Origin: Ianthella basta
Taxonomy: Eukaryota > Porifera > Demospongiae > Verongiida > Ianthellidae
Direction: 5' to 3'
Length of the DNA stretch: 64,000 nt
Assembly (NCBI GenBank): GCA_964019415.1
Contig: OZ025883.1
Span: 3,223,586-3,287,585 of the forward strand
The translations under genes were made by a program, and so were the position numbers. Below are positions 1-12,200 of this stretch, one piece after another (position 1 is the stretch's first letter; every line of letters begins with the position of its first letter). Under the pieces are notes generated by a model, which was given only the letters and a program-made list of their open reading frames with translations, had not been told where the DNA came from and made no database searches.

Positions 1-857
1 AGAGGCTCAATTTCCGCATCTAGTCCCATTTCCTCTTCATTTGTGCCCATGCATTCGCCATTATTCATGCCTTGCAGTATGCTCGTCAATTTCACAGAGC
101 AGCCCCACCCACTACCACATGAGCTTTGTTTCGCGGACTAAACATTCGCAGTTCTGGAGCCAACTGCAAATAATTTACTATAATCCACAAATATTCTGAG
201 CAGAAAGTGTTGCATAACTGTTAAAAATGGATGTAAAATGAACATGAGTAGTGTCCCATGTTCTATTGTTGCCTTTGTAGCGTCTGTGGGTAATATATGA
301 CTGACACTTTGTTGTACATCAATTTATCATGTAGTTACCTTGGTGTAGAGACTTCAAAAAAGGTAAAGCAGTGTGATGTGCCCGAGTTGGAAGGTTGTTA
401 TTCTCCGTGGTATTGCATAGCATCTGTCCATCATTATTCTAAGTACAGCCTACCTAAACGCTTCTAAGGGTGCAGGTTACCCAATGCTCTCAGCACTTTT
501 AGGCCTTGGGTTGAATATAGTGAAATCTCCAAGTTCAAAGCCTAAAGCATATTTGGCATAGTATTGTATTTGTCTGTATGGAAGCCGGGCTTAAATAGAG
601 GCAGGGGTTTGAATAGTAGGCGGGGGGCAGAGCAGCAATAGATGCCATGTTCAAATTGACGCCAGTTCTGGAATTTTCACACTGGAGCTCTTCTACATCT
701 GAGATCAAATCGATTGCTGGGAGACACATGGTGACAAGAAAGATGCTGTCCTAGTTTCTTGTCATTCTCCACAGCATTTACCTGATCATCCCCAGTTTTC
801 CCACCAGGTTGTCTCTTTTTTTAACATGTTTACTGTGTGTCGTTATTTTATATGTAG
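1..857. other. Upstream intron of the eIF2-alpha kinase, no exon seen
   Basis: The first recognisable kinase exon starts at 858 after a TATGTAG acceptor. The glycine-rich loop and the ATP-binding VAIK-type lysine that should precede it are not found in 1-857, so they lie outside the window. I see no repeat, RNA gene or convincing reading frame here. Confidence 0.5.
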
Positions 858-3800
858 GTCTCAAGGACATCGTGCACTAAGAGAGATAAAGATACTTGCG
901 AAATTGACACACCAAGGAGTTGTGAGATATCATGATGGTTGGGTACAGCAGATGCCAGATAGAGAAGTCGGGAAACTGAGGATTCCTGTTTCAAGTAGTT
1001 CAGGGTAGGCACATGCTAAGCATGCAACAGCCCTTTGCATTGTGAACTGCAGTAACCATACGTATGGACTTCAATTAACTGTAGTTTCAATTCTGGTATA
1101 TAGGATCTTCATAGTAAATGATGGTCATAGAATTGTGCCATGTGCGTATAGCGCACTACGTATATGCAAGTGCACACCTCACCCCCTCCATATGACTCTG
1201 CTGTATACTCAATTATGAGTTTTCCTTTACCACATTCTGACACCTTTTCTTCACCTCTCCCCCCATACAGTCCTTAATCTGTCCCCTACTTCATCCAGTA
1301 ATATTCCTTCAATGTTCGTACTGAATAATGTCTGCTGTTACATTTGGCCTGTAGGAATCTATGCATGGTGTAGTGTACATTGGTGTATCAAACGGTTCAC
1401 ACAGCATTTGACTAACTTTACTTACTTGCTCTTATTAACCATACTGCATGATCAATGACCCTTTGCAACATGCAGATCCAATCTGCAAACAGCTGAAGAA
1501 TCACGCTCGGGCATGAGTGTTTCATCAGGTTTTGTACGCTTTGAAGGTTAGACCATGCACTTTGTCACAATGTATGAACAGTTGCTTTTGCATTTTCTTT
1601 CAATGGTGATGTCAAATGAAGAGGAATATATCAGAAGCACATTGTATGCATTTATTGAATTCCTGCTGTTGTCAATAATACTGTCACCGGGTCCTTCAGT
1701 TTGCATAGCCAGTATGTGTATTTCTACATATAGTCTATGGTGCTTGAACACTTACTGGTTGAACCATGGCTTTAGTCAGGTAGGAGCCTCTTAATGGCAT
1801 AGAGGTTCATTGCTACACACAGGGTAATCATTGCAAAAGCAGACTTCCAAGCAAATTTAATAACGCAATAAAATAGATACAGATGTTTCAGCTAGTGAGG
1901 CCGTGTTTCATATCCCCTTGGTTAGAAATCCTGTTATACAATGACTAATCAAGCATATAGCAACCATTGCAGTACTCATGCTTCATGCCTCAATGGATGG
2001 ATTTCCTTTGTTCACTGTGTCAATGCAGGAAGCAGTGCCTCATCATTGCCTCAGCAGTCCGTTAGTCCCATGCTGACAGAAGGTTAGCCATGCGAATTGA
2101 TAGGCACAAGAATTCTCTTAAGCTTCAGTCCCACTGTTCAATTAATGTCTGTGTTTTGTGAATACCCTTAAATAGGCACCCAGACCATGCACAAGGTCCT
2201 GTTCATTCAAATGGAGCTGTGCTCAGAAAGGAGCTTGAAGACTTGGTTGGATATGACAGCTACAGCAAGGAATCGGTCTCGTAATGATATACTTCGTTAC
2301 TTTCAGCAAGTGGGTGTTGTTTAATGCATCTGTAATATTCTATGCAGCCTGCATGGTACTGCTGACATTTGATATTGCATCAAGAGGTCTTGAAAGATAC
2401 ATATAATTTGCAGGTACTGCAGATGATTTGATCGGAGATTTGTGAAAGTATTAGAAATCTTTGGAATAATTTGTGTGTTTGCATAGTGTGACTTGGAACC
2501 CCCAAGTGTGCATTTCCTGAGGATTATAGGAGGCATGCACACGTAACATTAGTCTCTGTATTTGGTGTGTAATCATTGAATTGAACAAATGCTGAAATCA
2601 GTGATAGTTTTTTGGATGTCCTTGTGTTCATGATGGAAGGCACATATTCTTGTCTTCACATAACCATTCTACGAATTAATGATAAATTAATGGAATAAAT
2701 TAGTGAAGAAAATGAACTAACCATAATTATGTGAATTAATGATGATTGAATAAATGATGCTACAATATTGCTAATAATAAGAATAAGTAAGTAAGAGACA
2801 ACTATACAGCAGAAACTATTAAGAACATGCAGCCTAGTCATCATCAGCGGCAGGGGAATAATAAACTATGATAGCTGTACTTTTTTGTTTAGCTCCACTT
2901 GTCTATTCTATAGATGTTGGATGCTGTATGCTACATACATGGCCAGAACGTCATTCACAGAGACCTCAAGGCAAGTACCAAATAAAACACACACAACCCC
3001 CTACACTTTGGTATCCCACTTTGCTTTCACCGTCCTCAGTCCTGTGGTCACAACTTGTTGTTTCATTCGCTAGCTGAAGAGAAATTGTACCTGAACTTTG
3101 TGAAATGTGACTTCTACTGTCAACATGAACGTGAACATGGCAGCCATTGTCATGGCGACGTTCACGTCACATTTTCGTCACATCAACATTAACCTTTCAT
3201 AACGTGTAGTGTGACCAATGAAATGTGACCGTAACGTCAACGTCATCTCTGACGTAGTGTGACCGCGGCCTTACCAGGAGGAGTTGTGTAACAACCGACT
3301 TCGCTGCAAATTCCGTAATCTAGTTAGCTTTTCTTTGTAAAGCAAAGATGGCATCCCATAGTTACATTTGGCAAAGAGTGGGAAAACTGTCTTTTCACAA
3401 GCCATCACTGAAAGACCCTGCCTAGGACACCCTCCGGATAGTGCTTTGAAACTTGAAACACTTTTGCTGTGAACCTTTGGTTGGTTTCGGAGATTAGTGC
3501 GAACAAAAATCAGCTTATCTTCATCATATTAAGATGTGGAGCAACTAACATACACCTAACGTCAGTCTGCTTTGTGCAGTGAGATTGGAGATCAGATGCA
3601 TATGTAGCTATCGCCCAACTCCGCATCACTTCAATAAGTACAAGGTGCAATACTATAATATGTATATTAGGTAATGGGAGTACACTAAAGTAATGCTGTA
3701 TAGCAGGAGATATTGGTGGACACGAAGTTTAGCGGATTTGCTTGGAAAGGCTTTTGGTGGGGTTTAAATTTGGCAGATTCCACGTCCTAAATATCTATGA

Positions 3801-6800
3801 TGCACCACAGAAAATTGAGACAATAGAGGACCATTGGTTCCAGTTCATGTCGTTTCAGCAGCGTACATATCTTCCAATCTTACTTCTCTCTCTTCAGGGG
3901 TCGCTCTTCTTCAGTAGTATAGCCGCTGTAGGTGCCATGAGTTGCAGTGCACTTCTATCTAGCATTATTCCACGTCCCCTTCAAGCACTAGAACTCACCC
4001 TCACAGGGGGCACATTCATTCACCTGCTCAGTCTCCTCTTGAGAGGGTGCCACACTTGTGCACAGCTACATTCCTTTGTAGATACTCAGGTACATATGAA
4101 TTGCAAATGTATGTGTTGACTGCTATGAACAGAAATATTGGCCCAAAAAAGGGGCAAATTTTCTAACATCTGCCAAACTGCCAAATGTATTTAAAACCGG
4201 GCCAATATTTCCCTCTATATGGTATGTACCATCATAACATAACCTTACCTTTACTACTCTTAACTGCTCAGCCATCAAATATCTTTTTCACTGTTGACGG
4301 AAAGCTGAAGATTGGAGATTTTGGACTGGCACGTGACAGAGATGGTAGTTTGGAGTCTGACAGAGGTACTTGTTGACGTCAATAGGTTAACAAAGCATTG
4401 TGTTGCTGAATGCCCTTGTATGCTAATGTCAGATACTTTTTTTGTACTGTATACATACTTGTACCCCATTGCTATGGCAGTGTACAGCCTTTTGGTGGGT
4501 AATATATATCCCATGCAAGAGGGGTACTATCAGATGTTACCCAGGAAAGAAGTTGTGGTTTTTAATATCATTGCTACACAGCTATAGCTACATAATAGAA
4601 ATACCAAGTCTGTTTGCTCCATTGTTTCTTCCTTGAAGATGAAAGATGCAGCATTTAAGTCTATGCATCGTAGCTCCGGAGCAACTAGTAAATGCTATCA
4701 TGCAGCGAACAGTCTTCTATGGCAAAGATTGCTCTTAACCTCATACATAGCTACCCAGACTCTGGCAGCCATGTAGCTACAACATTGAACAGGATCTGCT
4801 GATCCAAGACTAGATCACGTGGTGAAACCGATACATAGCTAGCCACCCAAGGGAATAGCTATTTGCCAGTGGTGCCACTGGCAGTTCATAGGCTCTGCTC
4901 CCTGAAGAGCTGATTCGTAGCTATCCAAACCGCATACTTGGAGACACTGTTACATCCTATCCCCACGAGAATGAGATGCTTTCATCGAGGCTCCACATTC
5001 TACTGACTCTCCCACCGACTTAATGTGTGCCTTGTCCTGTTGCCAGCAAGGGGTACAAATTAGTTATTACACACTTCCTCGGAAATCCAGCAAAATACTA
5101 TTACTTGGCCTTGGCTTCTCCTCAGCCTTGTATTGTATTTGGCCTACAGTCCTCAGAAGTGGGTTATAACTGCTACACATAATGTTTTGCTGTTGATGTG
5201 ATCTGGATAATGTATGTTACTTGCTTTCCAAAGTATTTTGTACCCCATGATTTATGTAGGACCTCTCAGCAAAGAAGTTGGCACCCAAATGTACTGGAGT
5301 CCTGAAATGGTGAGCCTAACTTGTTCAAGTGATCACTATTCCCAAAATACAGTTTCCTAATGTTTGTCGTGCATGGATCTTGGACTCCATGAAAATGGTG
5401 TATGTGCTTTACCATGTGTGAAGGTTGAATGCATCAACATGAATAGTTTAGCCTCTGTTTATCATTCCTAGATTTAATCAACCACCTTGCACACAGGGCC
5501 AAAACATGCCATATTGGAGCATTGAGTACACTCCTGGGAATGCAGCTTACAATACCACAAATTTAAAATATAGATGAATGGTGCAAACATTTGGCATGCA
5601 TGTACTATACAGAGCAGCATGCATACATAACACTTGTCTTGCGTAGCACCACTGATACAGAGCTGGTGTGAATGTCACAAAGCTCTGTGCTACTTTAGCT
5701 CTGGTGTGCTGCACTGCCCTGGAATTGCCTCAACTGTCAATATTGTGGACATCTGGTCAGTGCTGTCTGTCTGTGTTGTCACATGCTTCAATGCAGAGAA
5801 CAGGCATTTACACAGAGAAAACTGATGTGTATGCACTTGGCATTGTGCTCTATGAGATGCTTCACCCTGTTCGATCTGAATGTGAGAAGGCCAAGGTGAG
5901 TGTATACCAATATTCTTGATTGTTCATTCAAATGTTAACTATAGTATTTTATGTACTCAATTGGTCCAGGCCCTGGAGAAGGCTTCGCAGCCCCCAGACA
6001 AGATAAAGGCTGCTTTTCCCAATGAGGTATATACGTAACCTACATGTGATATTGCGAGCAATTGATTCACACACATCCATCCACTGCGTAGCACACCTCT
6101 ATTGTTAGTGCATTTATAACAGTGGTCTATCCAACTACACTACTTCAAGCCTATGATTGCACTTGATGCCCTTGTTAACTTAGTGCGAAGGCCACTTGAC
6201 ATAAGCATTATGCTAGTCTGCTCCACTGATACTGTGTGCTGCTTATTGTTGCAAGCCAACTGAATTGAAGAGCTTCAGGTTTGGAGTGGTCCTATATAAA
6301 TTTCAAGTAAACGAGCAGGAAAGAGATGGTGAATATAATGTCTTTGAATCCAACCCACCCACCTGGCTGAAACTGTACAACAAGGGGCCTGATGCTGAAA
6401 GAAACACATTATAGCTGAGTGGCAATTAAATGTATTGAGTGACTGTGTGTAGCAATGGCTATGTAAGAAAGCCAAGAAGCCCTTGCAGTTGCCCACAAGC
6501 TAACTTGGCCCCAGCCTGTGACATCAACACCACCAAATGGTAGCCCTCCGCATTGAGCTGCCATCTGCCCAAACCTCAAGGAGGTGAACAACAGCATGCA
6601 TTTGCCTATATACATCACTGCAATGACAACCACCACCACTGCTACACAGACAGCACTTCTGTGCTGTCAGATACACGCTGTATCATGTCCTTGTCGTTTG
6701 TTTTCATATAATATGTGCATGTGTTTGTCTTTGTTTGCTTTCTTGTTCCTCAGCCACATTCATACTTACAGAGCCTTTATGACATATGTTTGAATGTTAT

Positions 6801-6991
6801 CAATCTGCCCATACCACTGACTACATCCGCCACAGGTTGAACTAGTTCAAGCAATGCTGAGCCCAGATGCAGATAAGAGGCCATCTGCAAGCACAATCCA
6901 GAAATGTGAAGCATTGCTGAATTGGAAGTCAGTCGTTGGTCAACTGGAAAAGGATGACATCCCGGATGAAGTCTATAGTATTCGAGTGTAA
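858..6991 (+). CDS. eIF2-alpha kinase (EIF2AK family), C-terminal ten exons
   Basis: This is a serine/threonine kinase of the family that phosphorylates eIF2-alpha and slows translation under stress. Exons by splice sites: 858-1004, 1476-1528, 2029-2082, 2176-2309, 2914-2970, 4272-4365, 5260-5309, 5797-5895, 5970-6026, 6836-6991. All phases agree and give 299 residues ending in TAA. Visible kinase features, in order: helix C (HRALREIKILAKL), the family-typical LFIQMELC strand, catalytic HRDLKPSNIFF, GDFGLAR, activation segment VGTQMYWSPEM, and DVYALGIVLYEML in subdomain IX. The insert between beta-4 and beta-5 is only about 60 residues and serine-rich, shorter than in PERK and nearer HRI or PKR. 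HRDLKPSNIFF resembles PERK/PKR more than HRI. The N-terminal regulatory region, which would settle the subtype, is outside the window. Confidence 0.9.
2971..2976 (+). other. GC-AG splice donor after the HRDLK exon
   Basis: The exon coding YIHGQNVIHRDLK ends in AAG and is followed by GCAAGT, the usual context of the minor GC donor. No GT donor nearby would keep phase with the next exon (PSNIFF, from 4272). The intron 2971-4271 would be a GC-AG U2-type intron. Confidence 0.75.
3080..3290. repeat. Degenerate palindromic repeat rich in GTGACGT/ACGTCAC
   Basis: Within the kinase GC-AG intron, ACGTCAC, GTGACC and AACGT words recur in both orientations, giving an imperfect fold-back of about 200 bp. 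It looks like an old inverted-repeat element. I find no second copy in the window. Confidence 0.35.
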
Positions 6992-8080
6992 TTATCACTA
7001 ACTTTTGTATATGTATGAGCTAATATAGGTGAAGAGGCTCACTAATGGACTGATCACCTACATATATGAGCTAGTCAATAGATCTATACCCTACAGTGTA
7101 TATGTTTTACGTTAATGTTCCTTGAATAACTGTACACTCAGCCATTAGAGCTAGTGTCTTTACCAAATTCCAATATCCCTTTAGTACATGTATGCAATAA
7201 GACACATGCAGAGTCTTACTAGATTAAATGCAGAGTCTTGCAGACAATTAATGCTCTATCATTTGATTGGGAATACAGAAAGGGACGTGTACAGCATAAA
7301 GTGGGTGCATTTTGTAGCCAAGTATTTTGGGGTAATGTGTTATGTGATCCCAGAGCATGTATTTTGTATACAAGTGGGTGCTATGAGGAAATTAGTACAC
7401 ATGTGCAAATGAAACAGGACAGAATGTGTTGTGTTGTCCCAACCAAAAGTAACACTTTGCATGCAGCAATGCTAGCTAGTGTTGAAAATGGCCATCCCGT
7501 GAGTGCATATGTATATGTTGCATGGGCCAGCTAAAAGTTATAATCTCTATTGTATAATATCTATGCTTTATAAACTTGCAAAGAAATGTTTCTCTCCTCT
7601 CACTGATTGTGAGCCACCAACGTTATCTGTTCACAGCCTCACTATGCTATGCATCCCAATCCTCACCAGGGTTATGCATTTAAGACTTCCCTTATAATGC
7701 AGGTCTATGGTGGTTGACTCTTGTGTATGTGTATAAAGAGTGTCAGAATTAACAGACAGAAGCATTTTGTGTATAATAATAATTATTATATTATTGAGGA
7801 AAATACGCATACTTTGAAAATGAAAGAAGCAAGCTTAATACTGTGAATAGGAATTTGAAAATTAAACACTACAGACAATACAAACACTGCTACAGGAAAA
7901 TGTGCACATTGAAGGTAAGAATTCACAATGCTAGTGTGCATGCACGTACGTGTACTTGGGGCAGATACAGGTTATTTACTTACTTAATTAAAAAAGACAT
8001 GATATGGTGTGCCATTACTGATCGAGGCAGCTTGAGCTTGTCCAGCCATTATATATAGGTTGCACCACTTAACCATCGGC
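6992..8080. other. Intergenic spacer with no recognised gene
   Basis: This is AT-rich sequence between the kinase stop codon and the GC-rich region upstream of the lipase. The open frames are short and not conserved in appearance. It probably includes the kinase 3' UTR, but no clear AATAAA is seen close to the stop. Confidence 0.4.
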
Positions 8081-9252
8081 GACGCGTAGCGCAGCGCTAG
8101 CGAGCTAGGGGTTACGGTACTTGATCTGTCGGTGTGTGTGTGTGCGTGCCTGTCCACGCCTAATCTGGTGCTGCAGGCTACGAGGCGCTTTATGAGTAAT
8201 ACCAGTGGATTCAGAACGAAATATTGTGAAGTTTAAAAATGACATTGTCTCGAAAAGACTGCGTTCGAGAGATATGGTAGTCTCGTACCTAGCCGTATCT
8301 CCAGCCGTCCGCCATTTTGGGGAGGAGCGTCCTCCAAAATGGCGGAACGACGGAGATGGGTCTGGGACGAGACCAGAGATATGGCGTGAAAACAGCGAAA
8401 AGGCCAATATGCGGCTTATACTCTTTCCAAGAACGACTAAATCGCGGGGTGTAATCGAGAGGTGCGGTCGCACTGAATCGAGAGGTGCCGAGTCCAGCGT
8501 TCTACTCTGGCGGTGCGAGCCCTCAGTGCAGCGTCTGGTGGTAGATCGCCAGATCCGATTTGCAACGCGTTCCACACGGTAGAATGCTGTACGTGGTTTG
8601 CGTAGAGTAGAGAACTACTTCTCTGTAGTTCAAGAAGATCCACACCTCGACGGAAATGGCGTCCATTTCACAAGGTTAATTTAGCCAGTAATGTTTGTTT
8701 GCAAACACGTCGAGGGTTTTGCACTTTAGTGCTTCGTTCTCTTGGATGTCATTTTTAGTAAGCCTTTTGCATTGGCATCTTGCTATATAATTGCTGCCTT
8801 CCTCGACAGTCATGGCCTGTACAAGCCACATTACCGGCATAAAAAATAATTGCTGTTCTTACATAGCGCTGTAGCACTATGTGGTGTATGTACACGGCAT
8901 AGGGAAATATGTTAATTCACTACTAGCTGTCAAATCAGTGACTGCGCTGTCACGCATCATTAGCTATCACCTTCACATATTTTAATAGCTATCCTATACA
9001 AATGCAGCCTTGATCAGGCAGACTATGTAGATTTGGCACAATTTGATCATGAGGTACCTTGTATGATAAATCCCCCGCGAAATGCGTGTATTTTTTCTGC
9101 GGGATCAGTTTCCAAATCGCGATCAAATGTGAAATGGAATCGACGTCCGGTTCTAGATGGGCGTGGTGTAAGGGGCGGCCTGAAGTGGCGAGTCACCCCG
9201 TGGGCAGACATAATCTTCAGCATCCGAGCGCTGTTCAGTGGCGAGTTTCGAC
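8081..9252 (+). promoter_or_regulatory. GC-rich promoter and 5' region of the diacylglycerol lipase gene
   Basis: CpG and GC content rise sharply at about 8081 relative to both sides and stay uneven up to the lipase start codon. Frames are open on both strands at 8105-8580, as expected of GC-rich non-coding DNA. A 37-bp inverted repeat with two opposed AAAATGGCGG words lies at 8309-8345. The transcription start cannot be placed by eye. Confidence 0.45.
8309..8345. promoter_or_regulatory. Inverted pair of YY1-like AAAATGGCGG sites
   Basis: The left arm CCGCCATTTTGG (8309-8320) and right arm CCAAAATGGCGG (8334-8345) are exact reverse complements around a GGAGGAGCGTCCT centre. AAAATGGCGG matches the animal YY1 core AANATGGCG. 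Function as a promoter element is inferred from position, about 0.9 kb upstream of the start codon. Confidence 0.4.
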
Positions 9253-12200
9253 ATGCCGGCTCTTAAGTGTTGGAAGAAACACTGCGGCTTCTCCTCGGAC
9301 GATCTCGTGGTCGTTCTCCTGGCAGCGGCGGTGACCAGGTTCCTCATGTGAGTCACACCATTGTCTGTAGTCTATGGTCGCACTGAACCCGCTCCACCGG
9401 CAGGACACGCGCGTGTCGCTGTTTTATGTGCATTCGGTGTAAGCTGTGCAGTGTTACACGGGTAGAGCGCTAGTGTGTCGGTGGTCTATTCCAGTCCATG
9501 TGCTTTCTCCTTCATGCAGGTTGTGCGGAGCCGTGGCCCTTGCTTTGTTCGCCTACCTAGCCATGGGTGACTGCCGCCCGAACCCCTACGCGCTATTCAT
9601 CTTCTACATCTTTGGGAGCCTTCTCCTTCAGCTCTTGGTGCTTACCGTCGAATGGTGCATGTTCATGGTCAGCAAGACCGGTGGGATCATGCAGATGCAC
9701 TTGAGGCGGTCACTCATCGGCTGGCTGGTCGTGCGGTTCGTCCTTGTGTTGGTGGAGGCAGCAATGTCTGTTGTCGGTGGCTACACAGCGTGGTCTGAGG
9801 AGACCCTGAACGAGGCGTGCATCGAGAGTGGTGTGCATTTCGGTATCATTGCCTTTACAGTTGTCACCTGGGTGGCTGTAATTGTTGCCTGTGTGTGCTT
9901 TGGAGTGCTGCTTGACCCCTTCAGCTGCTACTCTCCCGCCGTCATCACGCATGTGGAGGAATTTTTGGCAGAGGATACTGTTCCTGACATCTCCAATGGT
10001 GAGGGCTACAACTTGGAGGCCAAAGTTTTAAAGGTAAAGCGCTCCATCCATCACCTCGGGGCCAAGAAGAAAGAGGTTGTTGTCAACGAGTCAGGCAAGT
10101 CGCTTTACAACCCCAAGACGAAGCATCTGTGGCAGAAGTCACTGAACAAGGTGAAGTGCACATGTTTCAAGCAAGAGGGACACGAGCATCAATCCACCAT
10201 GGAAAATATTGCACAAGACCTGGCTATTTTATTTGACGGTGAAGGCTATGTTGCAAGCGACCTTGTAGCAGCTTTGGTTCTCACTATGGAGGAGCAGCAG
10301 CCCTACTATGACTGCCTCGCGAAATCACTGAGAATGGTGAGTTGTGTGATAGTCCTGGCAAGCTGTGGTGCATGAACTTTCCTTGGCTTGCCAATGGAAT
10401 GTGCACTGGTGTGATTTAGTGAGTGATGTAGACCTGTGTGGGGGAGTTGGTGGTGTAGCATGTCCCTTCAATGGCTGCTACTTAATCATTGAGACAGGTA
10501 GTGAACTGAGTGGGAGGGTGTTGGTGTGTATGTGTGAGTGTAGCATCAGATGTAAAAGTGTTACAATCAAATTTTTTCTACTTTGTGAAAATGTGTAGTC
10601 AATTAGTGCCTTGTGTTTGTCCATTCCTGCCATTGTCCACCATGCAGAAGACTATAGAGCAAATGCAGGGCAATCAGTTTGTGGGAGGGAAGGAAGCATA
10701 CAAGTATCATCACCCCATGTCACCCAACGAGGTAAGTGGCTTTTTTTGTTGGAATGTGGTATGCCGAGGGGAAAGTTTGTGCCTGGCTAAGGTCTTAGAT
10801 AAGGGCCGGGAACTGCAATAGAAGCCCGTGCTGTGCTTTGTGTGGTGGGTACCCTCTGGTACACTGAATCCTACCAAGTACTGTGTGCTGACCCTATTTC
10901 CTCATTTGCTGTTTGACCTTAAATGCCTTGTGACCCAACTGACCACAAGTTGGTATCTTTGTCACACTAACTAGCCTGTTTTCCTAGTATCCAAGGATAG
11001 CAACATTGAAATGCTATCACATCATTTGAGCTATAGCATTCAGCTGGGAAGGGACGACGACTTGGAGTGATGTTTATTCTATACAATCTGTGTAACTACT
11101 TTATAATGACAACAAAGTGCAGAGTTGATACTACTACAGGTAATTGTGCTTACAGTTTGCAGAGGTAGAGCCCACAGTCTCTTTGGGCCTTGGTGCGGAT
11201 GTTGGGCTGGTTTATGTATGTCTCTCCACCACACCTTCAGTCACTTAATGGATAAGCTAAGGATGTATTAGGATGTATTATTATATTATGTATACTTATA
11301 CACCATGTTCATGCTTTTAGTGTCTGTTACAGCTCTGCATAATTATGTAATTGCCTTAGAATGACCTATGAAATTAATTGTACCTTGTAACCCATACTTT
11401 AGTAACGACATACATAGAGTTTCGTCTATCTTTGGCAATGATCACTGATAGGCACATGCAAAGCATTCCAATGTGTGTACTTATCTAGTGGTTGGCACTG
11501 ATTGGCATTGGTTATATGCACCACCATGTAACTGAAGTGGTGTTAACCTACTCCTTAAGAACAACATATACTTGTTCCATTTTGTGACACAGTATGTTGT
11601 ACAGCTTGTGGTTGCAGTTTCTTGCCATCAATGCTACCACCTATCCCCTCTCCACCCTATCCATCCCTCCAGACTGACATCCAGGCCCTGCAGGATGCCA
11701 TGTACTTCTATCCGTACTCCATGGGAGTGTATGGGTGGCCCATGTACTGCTTTGATCGACCCTGCAGTGCCTGCTGCCACCTATCATGGAAGATCGGGTA
11801 AGTCGGTTGTGCAGTGAGCACATCACAGGCAAAGTGTGCAGTGTGCGTACTCCATATCTGTATAGGAATTGTGGTTAAGAATGATTTATAGGCCTTTGAT
11901 TCTTGGCTTGGTGGCCTCTACATGTGCAGTGTGGGACAGAGGTCCTTTGCAAGTTTACACACCCAAACTTAGTTTTTGTATGACAGAAGATTTTCAAAGT
12001 CAAAAAAACTTACATTCGTAAATCTACCTCGGTGAAAATGCTTTCTACTGTACTGTGCAGTGAAAGTTTGTGGACCTTCTGAAAGTGCTTTTAGTGTCTG
12101 TTACAGCTCTGCATAGTTATGTAATTGCCTTAGAATGACCTATGAAATTAATTGTACCTTGTGACCCATTAGTAACGACGTGCATAGAGTTTCTTCTATC

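Noticed and set aside
8105-8582. Open frames of 125-156 codons on both strands
   Set aside because: GC-rich composition keeps both strands open; there are no domains or splice logic.
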